From assembly GCA_019638795.1 (NCBI GenBank), contig JAHBTB010000002.1:124001-188000 (forward strand): a DNA stretch of 64,000 nucleotides, given 5' to 3'. Positions 44,510 through 53,771 of this stretch are shown here, piece by piece (the first letter of the stretch is position 1; each line of letters starts with the position of its first letter). The notes under the pieces were generated by a model that did not search any database, had not been told where the DNA came from, and worked only from the letters and a program-made list of their open reading frames with translations. Both the position numbers and the translations under genes were made by a program. The stretch comes from Fimbriimonadaceae bacterium (GTDB lineage: Bacteria; Armatimonadota; Fimbriimonadia; Fimbriimonadales; Fimbriimonadaceae).

Positions 44510-45361
44510 ATGCCAGCCCAACTCATCGGGGCCCATATGCCGACCGGCAAAGGCCTGCCGCTTGCCCTGAAGAACGGTGTCGGCATCGGGTGCACCGCGG
44601 TGCAAGTCTTCACCTCCAGCCCCCAGAACTGGGCGGCAAAGCCAGTGACCGACGAGATGGCCGACGCCTTCCGGGCCGCGGCCCAAGAGTCGGGGTTGGG
44701 CCGGCACACGGTGAGCCATGACAGCTACCTGATCAACCTGGCCAACGCCGACGAAGACAAGCGCCGGCAGGCGATGGAGGGGCTGAAGGGCGAGATGCGG
44801 CGGTGCGACCGGTACGGCATCCCCTTCGTCGTCAGCCACATGGGGGCGCACTCGGGGCAGGGAGAAGAGGTCGGGCTGGCCCGGGTCGCCGAGTCGGCGC
44901 GTGAGGTCTTGGCCGACACGCCCGGTTCGGTGACCCTGCTGATGGAGACGACGGCCGGACAAGGGTCTTCGCTCAACTACCGGTTTGAACACCTTGCCAC
45001 GGTCATCGAGGCGGCCGGCGACCCGGCCAGGCTGGCCGTCTGCCTGGACACCTGCCACATCTTTGCCGCCGGCTACGACATCCGCACGGCGGAGGCCTAC
45101 GAGGCGACCTTCGCCGAGTTCGACCGCCTCGTCGGATGCGACCGGATCAAGGTGGTCCACTGCAACGACAGCAAGAAGGGTCTGGGCACACGGGTGGACC
45201 GCCACGAGCACCTGGGTGAAGGCGAGATCGGCCCGGTGGCGTTCCAGTGCCTGGTGAAGGACCCCCGGTTCGAGCAGACGATGATCGTCGTCGAGACGCC
45301 GGAGGCCGACACCCACCACGCCGTCAACGTGGCCCGGCTATGGGAATGGGCGCGGGCCTAG
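44510..45361 (+). CDS. nfo: Endonuclease IV (deoxyribonuclease IV)
   Basis: A 283-residue AP endonuclease of the AP2 TIM-barrel family that incises abasic sites in DNA. Metal ligands are visible along the barrel: VSHDSYLINLA, SHMGAHSGQG, LLMETTAGQG (Glu), CLDTCHIFAAGYD, VHCNDSK, DRHEHLGEGEIG and VVETPEAD (Glu). The length is typical. With tag it is the second base-repair gene in the window, but they are not linked. Confidence 0.95.
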   Translation: MPAQLIGAHMPTGKGLPLALKNGVGIGCTAVQVFTSSPQNWAAKPVTDEMADAFRAAAQESGLGRHTVSHDSYLINLANADEDKRRQAMEGLKGEMRRCDRYGIPFVVSHMGAHSGQGEEVGLARVAESAREVLADTPGSVTLLMETTAGQGSSLNYRFEHLATVIEAAGDPARLAVCLDTCHIFAAGYDIRTAEAYEATFAEFDRLVGCDRIKVVHCNDSKKGLGTRVDRHEHLGEGEIGPVAFQCLVKDPRFEQTMIVVETPEADTHHAVNVARLWEWARA

Positions 45362-45450
45362 TCGGATGACGGCCTGGTGAATACCGGGCTCGCACAATCC
45401 CCAGAAACTCACCCTCCAGTGCAGGTTTTTCATGCCGAAAACCTGAAGTG

Positions 45451-47367
45451 ATGGTCGAACTTGCCGTCCGCTGTTGCGTGGCCCTGGCTGTTTTTGGCGT
45501 CTCTTTGGCGACGGGAAAGCCCGAGTTCGACTTCGTCTGGAAGCTCTGCTTGGTCGGGCTCGCGTACTTCGGGGTCCTCTACATGGTGGAGAAGAAGGGC
45601 CTGCGCAACGGAGGGGTCGCGGGGATCGCCGCCGTCATCGACGCGGCCTGGATCGCCGCCGCCCTCAGCAACGCCCACACCCTACAGTTCTACGGCTTTC
45701 TCGTCCTCGCCCCCATGATGTGGGCCGCCGGCAAGTACGAGGCGGAAGCCGCGTCAATGGCCCCGCTCGTCGCCGCGACCATCATGGTCGGGTCGAACCT
45801 CTTCGGGGGGGAGGGGTTCACCGCCCCCGTCATGCTCCACACCGTCGGCGTCCTCGTCGTCGGCTTGCTGGGCAACCAAACCCGTGTCGTCGTCGAGGAA
45901 AAGAAGGTCTTCGTCACCGCGGAGGCGGCCGGAGAGAAGACCAAGACGCCCAGCGACAACGGCGAGCTCCGCGCCACCTACCGTGCCTTAAAGCAACACA
46001 CCGACGACCTTCAGCGACGGCACCGCCGCGACCAAGCGATGGTGAAACTGTTCGACTCGGTGAACCGGGCGACCGACAACCCGTTCCAGGGCCTGTCCGA
46101 AGCGGCCAAAGAGAGCTCGGGGGCCGAAGGGGTCGTCGTCTTCGGTGCGACCGACGGAGGCCGTCGTCTGCTCGTCGAGGCCGCGTCGGGCAAGTTTCCC
46201 GTCGGGTCGGCGGAAACGCACTTTGACATTCCCATGGGCATGAGCGACGCCCAAATGCGCCACCTCTTTGAGAAGCGCTTCAACGCGATCAAACCGGAAG
46301 GCGACGCCACCCAGGTCGGCACGGCCCTCCTGAAGCGCAACGGGCGCGTCGTCGGCATGGTCGCCCTGTTCCACCAGACGCTCAAGGGCCTGGAAGCCGC
46401 CCTCCAGGTCGTCGGCGACGCCGCCGACAGCCTGGCCCACCTTCTGGCCGCCCAACGCGAGCGCGACATGGAACGGCGGCGGCTGCGCGAGACCGAACTC
46501 CTCTACACCGTAGCGACCACCGCCCAGGGCTCGGAGTCCAAAGAAAACTTGGTGTCCCGGGTCGTGCGGGAGCTTGGCGAGGTGCTGCGTCTCGACCATC
46601 TGGCCGTCAACTTCCTGCAGGACGCCTCCGCGGTCCAGGTCGCCCTTCGGGGGTTGCCCGTCCAGCCGGTCGAGTCGATGTCGTTCGCTTATGGGCCGGG
46701 CCTGCACGGTTGGCTCAAGCTCGGAGCGCCGGAGATCGTCATGGTCGACGCCTTGGCCGACGACAGGTTCCCGAAGACCGAGGCGGTCAAGAAGCGGATC
46801 GGCAGCGTCGTCGTGCTTCCCGTCAGCTTCGGCGAGGAGCCTTACGGGTTCCTGACCGCGGCGACCCACCGGGTCGGCGGCGTGGACAACGCCCGCCTCG
46901 AGACGCTCCGTGTCGTCACCGCCGAACTTGGCCACGCCTTGGCCCGGCACGAGCAAGGTGGCCGAGACCCCGAGGGCCTGATGACGCCCAAGGAGTTCCA
47001 AGACTGCCTGAAAGGCATGGGCCGCGGTTGCCTGGTCTACCTTGACGTCCCTCGCCGCGAAGACCTTGTCGAGTCGTATGGCCGGCCCGCCTACGACCTG
47101 GCCGTCCGCAAGTTCGCGATGCGGCTGCGCGCGAAGTTGCCGACCGGGTCGGGCCTGTGCCGCCGCGACGAGGGCGACTACGTCGTCGCGTTGCGCGACG
47201 TCGCCGAACCGTTTGCCCGGAGTTGGGCCAACGAAGCCGCCGCCATCGCGTCGATGGTGGCCCTCACCACGCCCGACGGCCGGGCGCGCATCCCCCTGGC
47301 GTTGCGGGCGAAAGTCGCCGCCTTTGGCCCGCAAAACCACCTGATTTCCGAAAAGACTTCCGCATAA
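45451..47367 (+). CDS. Membrane sensor with two GAF domains and degenerate GGDEF-like end
   Basis: About 638 residues. Five or so transmembrane helices occupy the first 150 residues. A short coiled coil precedes a first GAF-like domain (about 205-335) and a second, clearer GAF (about 355-500, with VVVLPVSFGEEPYGFL). The last 120 residues, GCLVYLDVPRREDLVESYGRPAYDLAVRKFAMRLR followed by CRRDEGDYVVAL, align with GGDEF domains but RRDEGDY replaces GGDEF, so cyclase activity is unlikely. An ATG one codon after a GTG was chosen. Ligand and output are unknown; a TPR gene follows. Confidence 0.72.
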   Translation: MVELAVRCCVALAVFGVSLATGKPEFDFVWKLCLVGLAYFGVLYMVEKKGLRNGGVAGIAAVIDAAWIAAALSNAHTLQFYGFLVLAPMMWAAGKYEAEAASMAPLVAATIMVGSNLFGGEGFTAPVMLHTVGVLVVGLLGNQTRVVVEEKKVFVTAEAAGEKTKTPSDNGELRATYRALKQHTDDLQRRHRRDQAMVKLFDSVNRATDNPFQGLSEAAKESSGAEGVVVFGATDGGRRLLVEAASGKFPVGSAETHFDIPMGMSDAQMRHLFEKRFNAIKPEGDATQVGTALLKRNGRVVGMVALFHQTLKGLEAALQVVGDAADSLAHLLAAQRERDMERRRLRETELLYTVATTAQGSESKENLVSRVVRELGEVLRLDHLAVNFLQDASAVQVALRGLPVQPVESMSFAYGPGLHGWLKLGAPEIVMVDALADDRFPKTEAVKKRIGSVVVLPVSFGEEPYGFLTAATHRVGGVDNARLETLRVVTAELGHALARHEQGGRDPEGLMTPKEFQDCLKGMGRGCLVYLDVPRREDLVESYGRPAYDLAVRKFAMRLRAKLPTGSGLCRRDEGDYVVALRDVAEPFARSWANEAAAIASMVALTTPDGRARIPLALRAKVAAFGPQNHLISEKTSA

Positions 47368-47551
47368 GATGAGAAATACACCAGGACAACGTGACAGGAC
47401 GGCCGTTCGTCGGACTAACATGTCGGGACGCTTGCACGGCGGGGCTTCGGTTGGAGCGTCCAGGCAGGCGCGAAAGCCGAAGGGTGGCCAGTGGCTGGGG
47501 AGCGCTGGCGACGCGAACGTTATTGCAATCAGGCTTGAGGAGGCGAAATTG

Positions 47552-47977
47552 ATGCTGCAGTCTTATAACTGGAGGCAGGCCAAGGAGGCGTGTCTGGAAA
47601 CACTGGCCAAGGACCCGGACCACTTGGGCGCACTTGAGACCATCGCCCAGGCCCAGTGGTTTGGTGGCGAGTTCGACGCTGTCATTGCGACAATGACCCG
47701 GCTGCTCCGGCTCAATCCTCACGAGCCCGGCTACCGCTACACCCGAGGCATGGCCCGCCTAAGCCAGGGCGACCTGACCCATGCCGCCGAAGATTTTCGC
47801 CGCGCCCTTGCCCAGAGCAACATCGCGGCCTTCCGCGAGCAAGTCGCGAGTTCCTTGGACGCCGTCGAACTCTGGATGGAAGACCTCGCCTGCGGCCGCC
47901 CGGTCCGCCACAAGGGGACGTGGGTCCCCGCGATGGGCATCCGCTCGACCCAGCCGCGGAACGACGTCCTTCACTAG
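47552..47977 (+). CDS. Tetratricopeptide-repeat protein
   Basis: A 141-residue protein of helical hairpins: WRQAKEACLETLAKDPDHLGALETIAQAQWFGG, FDAVIATMTRLLRLNPHEPGYRYTRGMARLSQGD and LTHAAEDFRRALAQSN, three TPR units. I chose the ATG at 47552 because a perfect AGGAGG lies eight bases upstream. The frame is open back to an ATG at 47369, just after the sensor stop, so a 202-residue form is possible. It probably acts as a protein-protein adaptor; partner unknown. Confidence 0.75.
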   Translation: MLQSYNWRQAKEACLETLAKDPDHLGALETIAQAQWFGGEFDAVIATMTRLLRLNPHEPGYRYTRGMARLSQGDLTHAAEDFRRALAQSNIAAFREQVASSLDAVELWMEDLACGRPVRHKGTWVPAMGIRSTQPRNDVLH

Positions 47978-47988
47978 CCAAAGGCAAA

Positions 47989-48016
47989 GAAACTCCACCC
48001 CGCCGGGTGGAGTTTC
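47989..48016. terminator. Bidirectional terminator between TPR gene and metK
   Basis: Perfect 12-base arms GAAACTCCACCC and GGGTGGAGTTTC around CGCC. The minus-strand side continues TTTGCCTTTGG, so it mainly ends metK; it can also stop the TPR transcript. Confidence 0.88.
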
Positions 48017-48033
48017 TCATTGCTGTCTCCGGC

Positions 48034-49164
48034 TCAGCGCAGGGCCGACGCTTCGTCGGTGCGTTCCCAGGGGAACGCCGGGTTGCCGAAGTGGCCGTTC
48101 TTGGCCGTCGGCGAGTATTTGAAGTCCAAGAGACCGAGGTGCTTGATGATGCCCTGCGGCGACATGTCGAACGTGGCGCTGACCCGCTCGCGGATCGTAT
48201 CCACCGGCACTGTCTCGGTGCCGTAGGTCTCCAGGTTGACCGCGACCGGCTGTTCGACACCGATGGCGTAGGCCAAGGCCACCTGGACGCGGGTGGCCAG
48301 ACCAGCGGCGACGACACACTTGGCCACGTGGCGGGCCATGTAGGCCGCGCTCCGGTCGACCTTGGTGGGGTCTTTGCCGCTGAAGGCGCCGCCGCCATGG
48401 GGGCACATGCCGCCATAGGTGTCGACGATGATCTTTCGACCGGTGAGACCGGTGTCGCCCTGCGGCCCCCCGGTGACAAAGCGCCCGGTCGGGTTGATGT
48501 GGTAGGTGATGTCACCCTTCGCGTAGGTCGCGTACTGGGCAAGCACCGGCCTGATGACATGCTCATGGACGATCTCTTGGATGTTGCGCTCGACCTCGGC
48601 GTTGTGCTGCTGGCTGACGACGACGGTGTTGATCCGCGTGGGCCGTCCGTCCTCGTATTCCACGGAGACTTGGCTCTTGGCGTCCGGCCGTAGGCCCAAG
48701 CTGGGCTGCTCGCGGCGGACGGCGGCCGACTGGCGCATCATCGCGTGGGCCACCGCGATCGGCAGGGGCATGAGCTCCGGAGTCTCGTCCGTGGCCATGC
48801 CGAACATCATCCCTTGGTCGCCGGCGCCTCCGGTGTCGACGCCCCGGGCGATGTCGGGGGACTGCCCTTGGATGCTGACCATGACGCCGCACATCTCACC
48901 GTCAAAACCGATGTCGGTGCTCGTGTAGCCGACGTCGGTGATCGTCTTGCGGACGAGTTTGGCGACGTCGACGTACCCCTCTTTCATCGTCAACTCGCCG
49001 GTGACGACGGCAAGGCCGTGGGTGACCAGCGTCTCAATCGCGACTCGGGCGTGCTTTTCTTGCTCCAAGGCGCTGTCAAGGACGGCGTCGGAAATCTGGT
49101 CGGCGAGCTTGTCGGGGTGCCCCTCGCTGACACTTTCGGATGTGTGGATCTGCCGGTAAGACAT
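48034..49164 (-). CDS. metK: S-adenosylmethionine synthetase
   Basis: A 376-residue enzyme making SAM from methionine and [23 protein letters not shown] at the N-terminus binds ATP phosphates and metal, [10 protein letters not shown] is the first signature and [19 protein letters not shown] the second. Start taken at [15 protein letters not shown], as in other MetK proteins. No SAM riboswitch or clear Shine-Dalgarno is visible in the 36 bases before the upstream PEP-CTERM remnant, so the promoter may have been remodelled by that junction. Confidence 0.96.
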   Translation of the reverse strand: MSYRQIHTSESVSEGHPDKLADQISDAVLDSALEQEKHARVAIETLVTHGLAVVTGELTMKEGYVDVAKLVRKTITDVGYTSTDIGFDGEMCGVMVSIQGQSPDIARGVDTGGAGDQGMMFGMATDETPELMPLPIAVAHAMMRQSAAVRREQPSLGLRPDAKSQVSVEYEDGRPTRINTVVVSQQHNAEVERNIQEIVHEHVIRPVLAQYATYAKGDITYHINPTGRFVTGGPQGDTGLTGRKIIVDTYGGMCPHGGGAFSGKDPTKVDRSAAYMARHVAKCVVAAGLATRVQVALAYAIGVEQPVAVNLETYGTETVPVDTIRERVSATFDMSPQGIIKHLGLLDFKYSPTAKNGHFGNPAFPWERTDEASALR

Positions 49165-49199
49165 CGAACCGGCGGGCAGGATACCGATTGGCGGCCTGA

Positions 49200-49640
49200 C
49201 GGGGGCCCAAGAAGGTCCCTCGTACATACACCTGGTTGGGCGTCACGCTGGGTCAGCACTACGCCCTTAAGTCGGGCATCACCGCCGGCGGGACGCTCAA
49301 TGTGACCGACGCTTACGGACTCTCGTCCGTCGGCATCGGCATCTTTGGCCCGGGCAACTTGTTCATCTCGGGTGGCGGGTCCCCCAACGGGGACGACTAC
49401 AACGTCATCTCCGCTGCAGGTCACGAGAGCCAGCCTCAACTCAACTCGATCCCCTTGGTCCAGGACACCTTGGTCAACCAACTCAACGTCGCCTCGATGA
49501 GCGAGAGTGACATCAGCAACGTGGCGTTCCACTACGGGTCCGACATCAACGACCCCACCATCACCTCGGTGCCCGAGCCCGTCTCGCTGGCCGTCCTTGG
49601 CCTCGGGGCATTGGCCGTGGCCCGACGCCGCAAGGCCTGA
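49200..49640 (+). pseudogene. C-terminal remnant of a PEP-CTERM protein
   Basis: An open frame from 49200 to the stop at 49640 encodes the end of a PEP-CTERM extracellular protein. It holds a beta-rich region with YALKSGITAGGTLNVTD, then the sorting signal VPEPVSLAVLGLGALAVARRRKA. A stop codon lies in frame at 49197-49199 and no ATG or GTG with a ribosome site is present; the only nearby start candidate is a TTG at 49236. There is no signal peptide, so the product could not be exported. It abuts the start of metK on the other strand, suggesting a deletion junction. Confidence 0.7.
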
Positions 49641-49663
49641 ACTGGGACTCGCGTCTCTCCTGC

Positions 49664-49690
49664 CGGGACAGCCTCAACAAGGCTGTCCCG
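49664..49690. terminator. Hairpin between the PEP-CTERM remnant and the metzincin gene
   Basis: Arms CGGGACAGCC (49664-49673) and GGCTGTCCCG (49681-49690) pair perfectly around seven bases, between convergent coding regions. There is no T run. Confidence 0.6.
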
Positions 49691-49699
49691 CACCGTCCG

Positions 49700-51556
49700 T
49701 CACCGCCGATTGACTTTCCACTGCTCGTTCTGGACGGCCCGAAGCGAGTCGCGCAGGCCCTGCTCAAAAATGTACGACACCTCGTCGAAGTCGGTGACCA
49801 CCCCGTCATGGATCCCCGACCCGTGCCGGTGGAGCCAGACGGTGTTGTCCTCCGGCCCGCCGTGCCACCGGTAGGCGTAGACGATGTCGCCCCCGAAGCG
49901 GCAAACCCCGCCCACACTCCGCGAGAAAGCCCACTCGTTGCCCATCATTTTGGTCCACCAACCGGATCCCGTGGCGATTTGGCGACACAGGTAGTTGAGA
50001 CCGGGGTCGCCCGCCTTGTCCTTGTGCCCCTTGCAATAGACCTGGTACTGCCCGTCCTCGACCAAGAGGACCGGCCGCCCCGTGCACCGGGCCGGGGTCT
50101 TCTCGCCTCCGACGGTCAGGGGCTTGCCGACCTCCTTCCACCCGTCCCCTGACCGGGCCAGCTCGTGGACCACCATGACCCCGGTGATCACGCCATGGTC
50201 CTCCACGGTGACGACGGCCAAGCGGTCTTTGTCCTGACGCCACGCTACTCCAGCCGGGGCCAGGCTCGTCAACCCGAGACTCTGCGGCTTTGCGGCCCGG
50301 TCCCGCAGGTCGACGACGGTCAACTCCCCGCCTTTGCCCCGCACGACCGCTGAAACGCGGCCCTTCACCATGGCCAGCACGGGTTCGCCGGCCTCGTCGA
50401 AGCGCCGGTTGGCCACCTGCACCGTGTCCCCCGGCCCGTGGGTGAGCGTCGTCAACTTCCAGCCCTTGGGAGTCTGATGGGCGAGCCACAGCGACTTGGC
50501 GTCGCCGAGGGCGGAGACGTCGCTGGCGACGTCGTCGGGCGGGCCCTGGTACACCCGGTTGAACTTGCCGTCAGGCTCAACCCGGTAGACGGCGAGCCGG
50601 GCCAGGTCTTCGGGGGTCGGGCTGTACTTGTCGCCTGAGCCGCCTTCCGGCACCGCGTTGTAGAGCCCGCCGCCCCAAGCGGCCACTGCCGGTGACCCGC
50701 TGACCTTCGGGCCCTTGACCAGGCCGCGGATGCCGACCGAATAGCCGTCGTCGATGTTCGCCCGGACATGGTGTTCGCCGACGACGCCGTTGCGGTTCCA
50801 ATCCACCGCCGTGTGGGTCTCGTCGATCTTTTTGACCGTGTAATGACCCGGCCGTTTGCTGAGGTATTCGAGGTCGGCGTAGGGGAACGGCAACACTTCG
50901 TCCAGGTCGGTCATCTTGAGCCGCAGACTGGCGAACCGCCCCGTGCTGAAGTGGACTTTGTCCGGGCTGCCGTCGAACTGGTACAGGTAGTCGTAGTTCA
51001 TCAGGCTCGTGTGGAGGGGTGACCCGACGCCGGTGCTCTTCGGCTCGTGGGGCAGGCCTAGTTGGTGGCCCACCTCGTGGACGATCGTCCAAGAGTTGTA
51101 GCCCGTGCCGCACCAGTCAGGCCGGTTGGCCTGACCGCCCCCGCCCGGGCTGTTCTCGACAAGGACGCCGTGACCCAGGCCGCGCCACTCTTCGGGCATG
51201 GCCTCGTCGTAGAGCTGGGCGTAGCTCCGGTTGTTGAACTTGGCGTCCAACGGGGGCAAGACGACCGGGACAAGGTGCAGCCCCGGCTTGCCGTCCGGGT
51301 TTTGGTGGGGCATCTCGGCATAGAACCGCGTCAACCGGTCGATCGTCGGCTGCAGCTTTTCGGGTGTCAAGCCGGGACGGGGCCGAAAGACGATGACCAA
51401 GTCCGCATGGTCTGGCTTGCAACCCGCCGACTTGGGGTCGAGCGGGCCGAAGCCCTTCGTCTCCCAGGAGTCGCACAGGCCGTCGCCGTCCCGGTCGGCC
51501 CATGGCGAATCGACCGCCTGGGTCAGGGCGGCCGCGGCAACGAGGCAGGTCAACAT
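49700..51556 (-). CDS. Secreted zinc metalloprotease (metzincin) with EF-hand-like segment
   Basis: A 618-residue protein with signal MLTCLVAAAALTQA. DRDGDGLCDSWE at about 21-32 is a calcium-binding dockerin/EF-hand-like loop. The zinc site HEVGHQLGLPHE (about 167-178) is the metzincin HExxHxxGxxH, with a Met-turn in SLMNYDYL about 13 residues later. The second half contains repeated beta-strand units of a propeller-like or lectin-like domain and no known family. The substrate is unknown. TAGACT lies nine bases before the ATG. Confidence 0.8.
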   Translation of the reverse strand: MLTCLVAAAALTQAVDSPWADRDGDGLCDSWETKGFGPLDPKSAGCKPDHADLVIVFRPRPGLTPEKLQPTIDRLTRFYAEMPHQNPDGKPGLHLVPVVLPPLDAKFNNRSYAQLYDEAMPEEWRGLGHGVLVENSPGGGGQANRPDWCGTGYNSWTIVHEVGHQLGLPHEPKSTGVGSPLHTSLMNYDYLYQFDGSPDKVHFSTGRFASLRLKMTDLDEVLPFPYADLEYLSKRPGHYTVKKIDETHTAVDWNRNGVVGEHHVRANIDDGYSVGIRGLVKGPKVSGSPAVAAWGGGLYNAVPEGGSGDKYSPTPEDLARLAVYRVEPDGKFNRVYQGPPDDVASDVSALGDAKSLWLAHQTPKGWKLTTLTHGPGDTVQVANRRFDEAGEPVLAMVKGRVSAVVRGKGGELTVVDLRDRAAKPQSLGLTSLAPAGVAWRQDKDRLAVVTVEDHGVITGVMVVHELARSGDGWKEVGKPLTVGGEKTPARCTGRPVLLVEDGQYQVYCKGHKDKAGDPGLNYLCRQIATGSGWWTKMMGNEWAFSRSVGGVCRFGGDIVYAYRWHGGPEDNTVWLHRHGSGIHDGVVTDFDEVSYIFEQGLRDSLRAVQNEQWKVNRR

Positions 51557-51589
51557 CGCGGGGCAAGTCTACCGGCGCAGGTACTCGCC

Positions 51590-52270
51590 TCAGACTCGAG
51601 TGACGCCCCAGAGCGGCATGGTCCACCGTGGGCGGAAGTCAAGGCGCTCGTAGACCCCGATCGCCCGGTGGTTGTCGTCGTCAACATGGAGAAAGGGCTG
51701 GTCCCCTTCAGCTTGAATGTGGGCGACCGTGTGGGCGACGAGCAGGCTGGCCAGTCCCTGGCCAAGGTGTCCAGGGTGGGTGCACACCGCGGTCACCTCG
51801 GTGTAGCCGTCCATGCGGAACCTTGTCCCCGCCATGGCGGCCAGCCTGCCCTCCTGCTTCACCCCGAAGAAGGCCCCCGCCCGGGCCGTCCCGGCGCGAA
51901 AGTAGGCGGGATAAACCATCTCGGTGAGTTCGACCATGGCGGGAATGTCGGCCTCACCCAACCGCACGACCCGGGGGTCGCCTCCTTCCCGCCTTGGCCC
52001 TTCATAAACCATCTGCACAATGGCGGCGGTCCGGTCGAGACGCCAGGCCGAGGAGAGGGCCGGCGCGACCGCCCCGAACACCATCGACTCGCCCGGAGCC
52101 ACAAGGTCGGCCGCTTCTTGCTCCGCACGCTCGGACGGCTCGCCGACGGCGACGAACGGGCCGAAGTCGGCCGGGTAGCGTCGGGCCGAGCCGCCTCCCA
52201 CCGCCATCGCGGCATGGCGCGTGCTCAGGGCCGACCAGACCGGGTTGTCAAGAGGGTGGCGGCCAGTCAT
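51590..52270 (-). CDS. GNAT-family N-acetyltransferase
   Basis: A 226-residue protein whose C-terminal half carries the acetyl-CoA site: VTAVCTHPGHLGQGLASLLV at about 160-179 (the R/Q-x-x-G-x-G/A loop reads HLGQGLA), preceded by AAMAGTRF and followed by HVDDDNHRAIGVYERLDF. The N-terminal half looks like a diverged second GNAT-like or regulatory domain. It begins 13 bases after the DUF1501 stop and is probably in that operon. An ATG was preferred over a TTG two codons upstream. Substrate unknown. Confidence 0.82.
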   Translation of the reverse strand: MTGRHPLDNPVWSALSTRHAAMAVGGGSARRYPADFGPFVAVGEPSERAEQEAADLVAPGESMVFGAVAPALSSAWRLDRTAAIVQMVYEGPRREGGDPRVVRLGEADIPAMVELTEMVYPAYFRAGTARAGAFFGVKQEGRLAAMAGTRFRMDGYTEVTAVCTHPGHLGQGLASLLVAHTVAHIQAEGDQPFLHVDDDNHRAIGVYERLDFRPRWTMPLWGVTRV

Positions 52271-52283
52271 CACCAAAACCGGG

Positions 52284-53771
52284 TCAGGCCAGCAAGTCTG
52301 AGACCACCTCGCCAGCGACGTCGGTCAGGCGGAAGTCGCGACCCTGGTAGCGGTAGGTCAGACGTTCGTGGTCGATGCCCAGCAGGTGGAGCATCGTCGC
52401 GTGGAGGTCGTGGACACTCACGGGGTTTTCGACGATGTTGTACGAGTAGTCGTCGGTCTTGCCGTAGGTCACGCCGCCCTTGATGCCGCCCCCGGCCATC
52501 CAGACCGAGAAGCACCGGGGATGGTGGTCACGGCCGTAGTTGGTCTCGGTCAGTTCACCCTGGGAGTACACCGTCCTCCCGAACTCGCCGCCCCAGACGA
52601 CGAGGGTGTCGTCGAACATGCCCCGTTGCTTCAGGTCTTTGATCAACGCGGCGCTGGGCTGGTCGATGTCGCCGGCCTGGCCCTTGATCGCGGTCGGGAG
52701 GTTGAAGTGTTGGTCCCACCCCATGTGGAAGAGCTGGACAAACCGGACGCCGCGCTCGGCCATGCGCCGGGCGAGCAGACAGTTGTAGGCGAACGACCCC
52801 TTACGGGTGACGTCGGGGCCGTACATTTCCAGAATCGAGGACGGCTCGGACTTGATGTCGAGAAGCTCGGGCACCGAAGCCTGCATCCGGAAGGCCAGCT
52901 CGTACTGGCTGATGCGCGTGTCGATCTCAGGGTCGCCCGTCACACTGCGGCGGATCGTGTTCAGGCCCATCAGCTCGTCGAGCATCTCACGCCGAGTCTC
53001 CCGGTCGATGCCGTGCGGGTCGCTGATGAAAAGCACGGGGTCGCCGGTGTTGCGGAACTTGACCCCCTGGTATTGGGTGGGCAGGAACCCAGAGCCCCAC
53101 AGACGGTCGTAGAGCGGCTGGTCGTCCTTGCGCCCCGAGCCGACGCTGGTGAGGACGACGTAGGCGGGCAGGTCGCTGTTCATCGTGCCCAGGCCATAGC
53201 TGAGCCAGGCGCCGATGCTCGGACGCCCGGCAAGCTGGACCCCGGACTGGACGAAGGTCACCGCCGGGTCGTGGTTGATCGCCTCGGTGAACATCGACCG
53301 GACCAAGCACAGGTCGTCGGCCACCGAGCCGAGGTGGGGGAGCAACTCGCTCAGTTCCATCCCGCTTTGGCCGTGTTTGTTGAACTTGAACACGCTCGGC
53401 GCGACGGGGAACGACTTCTGACCGCTCGTCATACCGGTGAGCCGCTGGCCCATCCGGACCGAGGCAGGGAGCTCGGTCTTGCGTTTGTCCAACAGGTGGG
53501 GCTTGTTGTCGTAGAGCTCCATTTGGCTCGGCGCACCCGATTGGAAGAGGTAGATGACCCGCTTGGCCTTTGCCGGGAAGTGGGGCACGTCTCTGAGGCC
53601 GCCGACCCGCTTCAAGGCTTTCCCTTGACCGTCGCCAAAGGGGTTGACGGCGGCGAACCCTTCGTCGCCCAAGATGCCCATCAGGGCGGCAAGGCCGAGC
53701 CCGCCCGTCCGCCGGAGGAACGTGCGCCGGTTGAACTGGTCTTGCAGGCGGTAGTTTTCGCTCTCGTTCAT
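52284..53771 (-). CDS. DUF1501 domain protein (sulfatase-like fold), Tat-exported
   Basis: A 495-residue protein with a twin-Arg signal NRRTFLRRTGGLGLAALMG at 14-32. DUF1501 has an alkaline-phosphatase-like core; FQSGAPSQMELYDNKP, NHDPAVTFVQSGVQ, VVWGGEFGRT and GRDHHPRCFSVWMAGGGIKGG are typical. In Planctomycetes, Verrucomicrobia and Armatimonadota it is nearly always paired with a PSD1/DUF1549-DUF1553 protein, as here with a four-base ATGA overlap. The biochemical role is unestablished. Confidence 0.93.
   Translation of the reverse strand: MNESENYRLQDQFNRRTFLRRTGGLGLAALMGILGDEGFAAVNPFGDGQGKALKRVGGLRDVPHFPAKAKRVIYLFQSGAPSQMELYDNKPHLLDKRKTELPASVRMGQRLTGMTSGQKSFPVAPSVFKFNKHGQSGMELSELLPHLGSVADDLCLVRSMFTEAINHDPAVTFVQSGVQLAGRPSIGAWLSYGLGTMNSDLPAYVVLTSVGSGRKDDQPLYDRLWGSGFLPTQYQGVKFRNTGDPVLFISDPHGIDRETRREMLDELMGLNTIRRSVTGDPEIDTRISQYELAFRMQASVPELLDIKSEPSSILEMYGPDVTRKGSFAYNCLLARRMAERGVRFVQLFHMGWDQHFNLPTAIKGQAGDIDQPSAALIKDLKQRGMFDDTLVVWGGEFGRTVYSQGELTETNYGRDHHPRCFSVWMAGGGIKGGVTYGKTDDYSYNIVENPVSVHDLHATMLHLLGIDHERLTYRYQGRDFRLTDVAGEVVSDLLA

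Noticed and set aside
49165-49235. SAM riboswitch upstream of metK
   Set aside because: The spacer is too short and none of the SAM-I, SAM-II or SAH core sequences is present.
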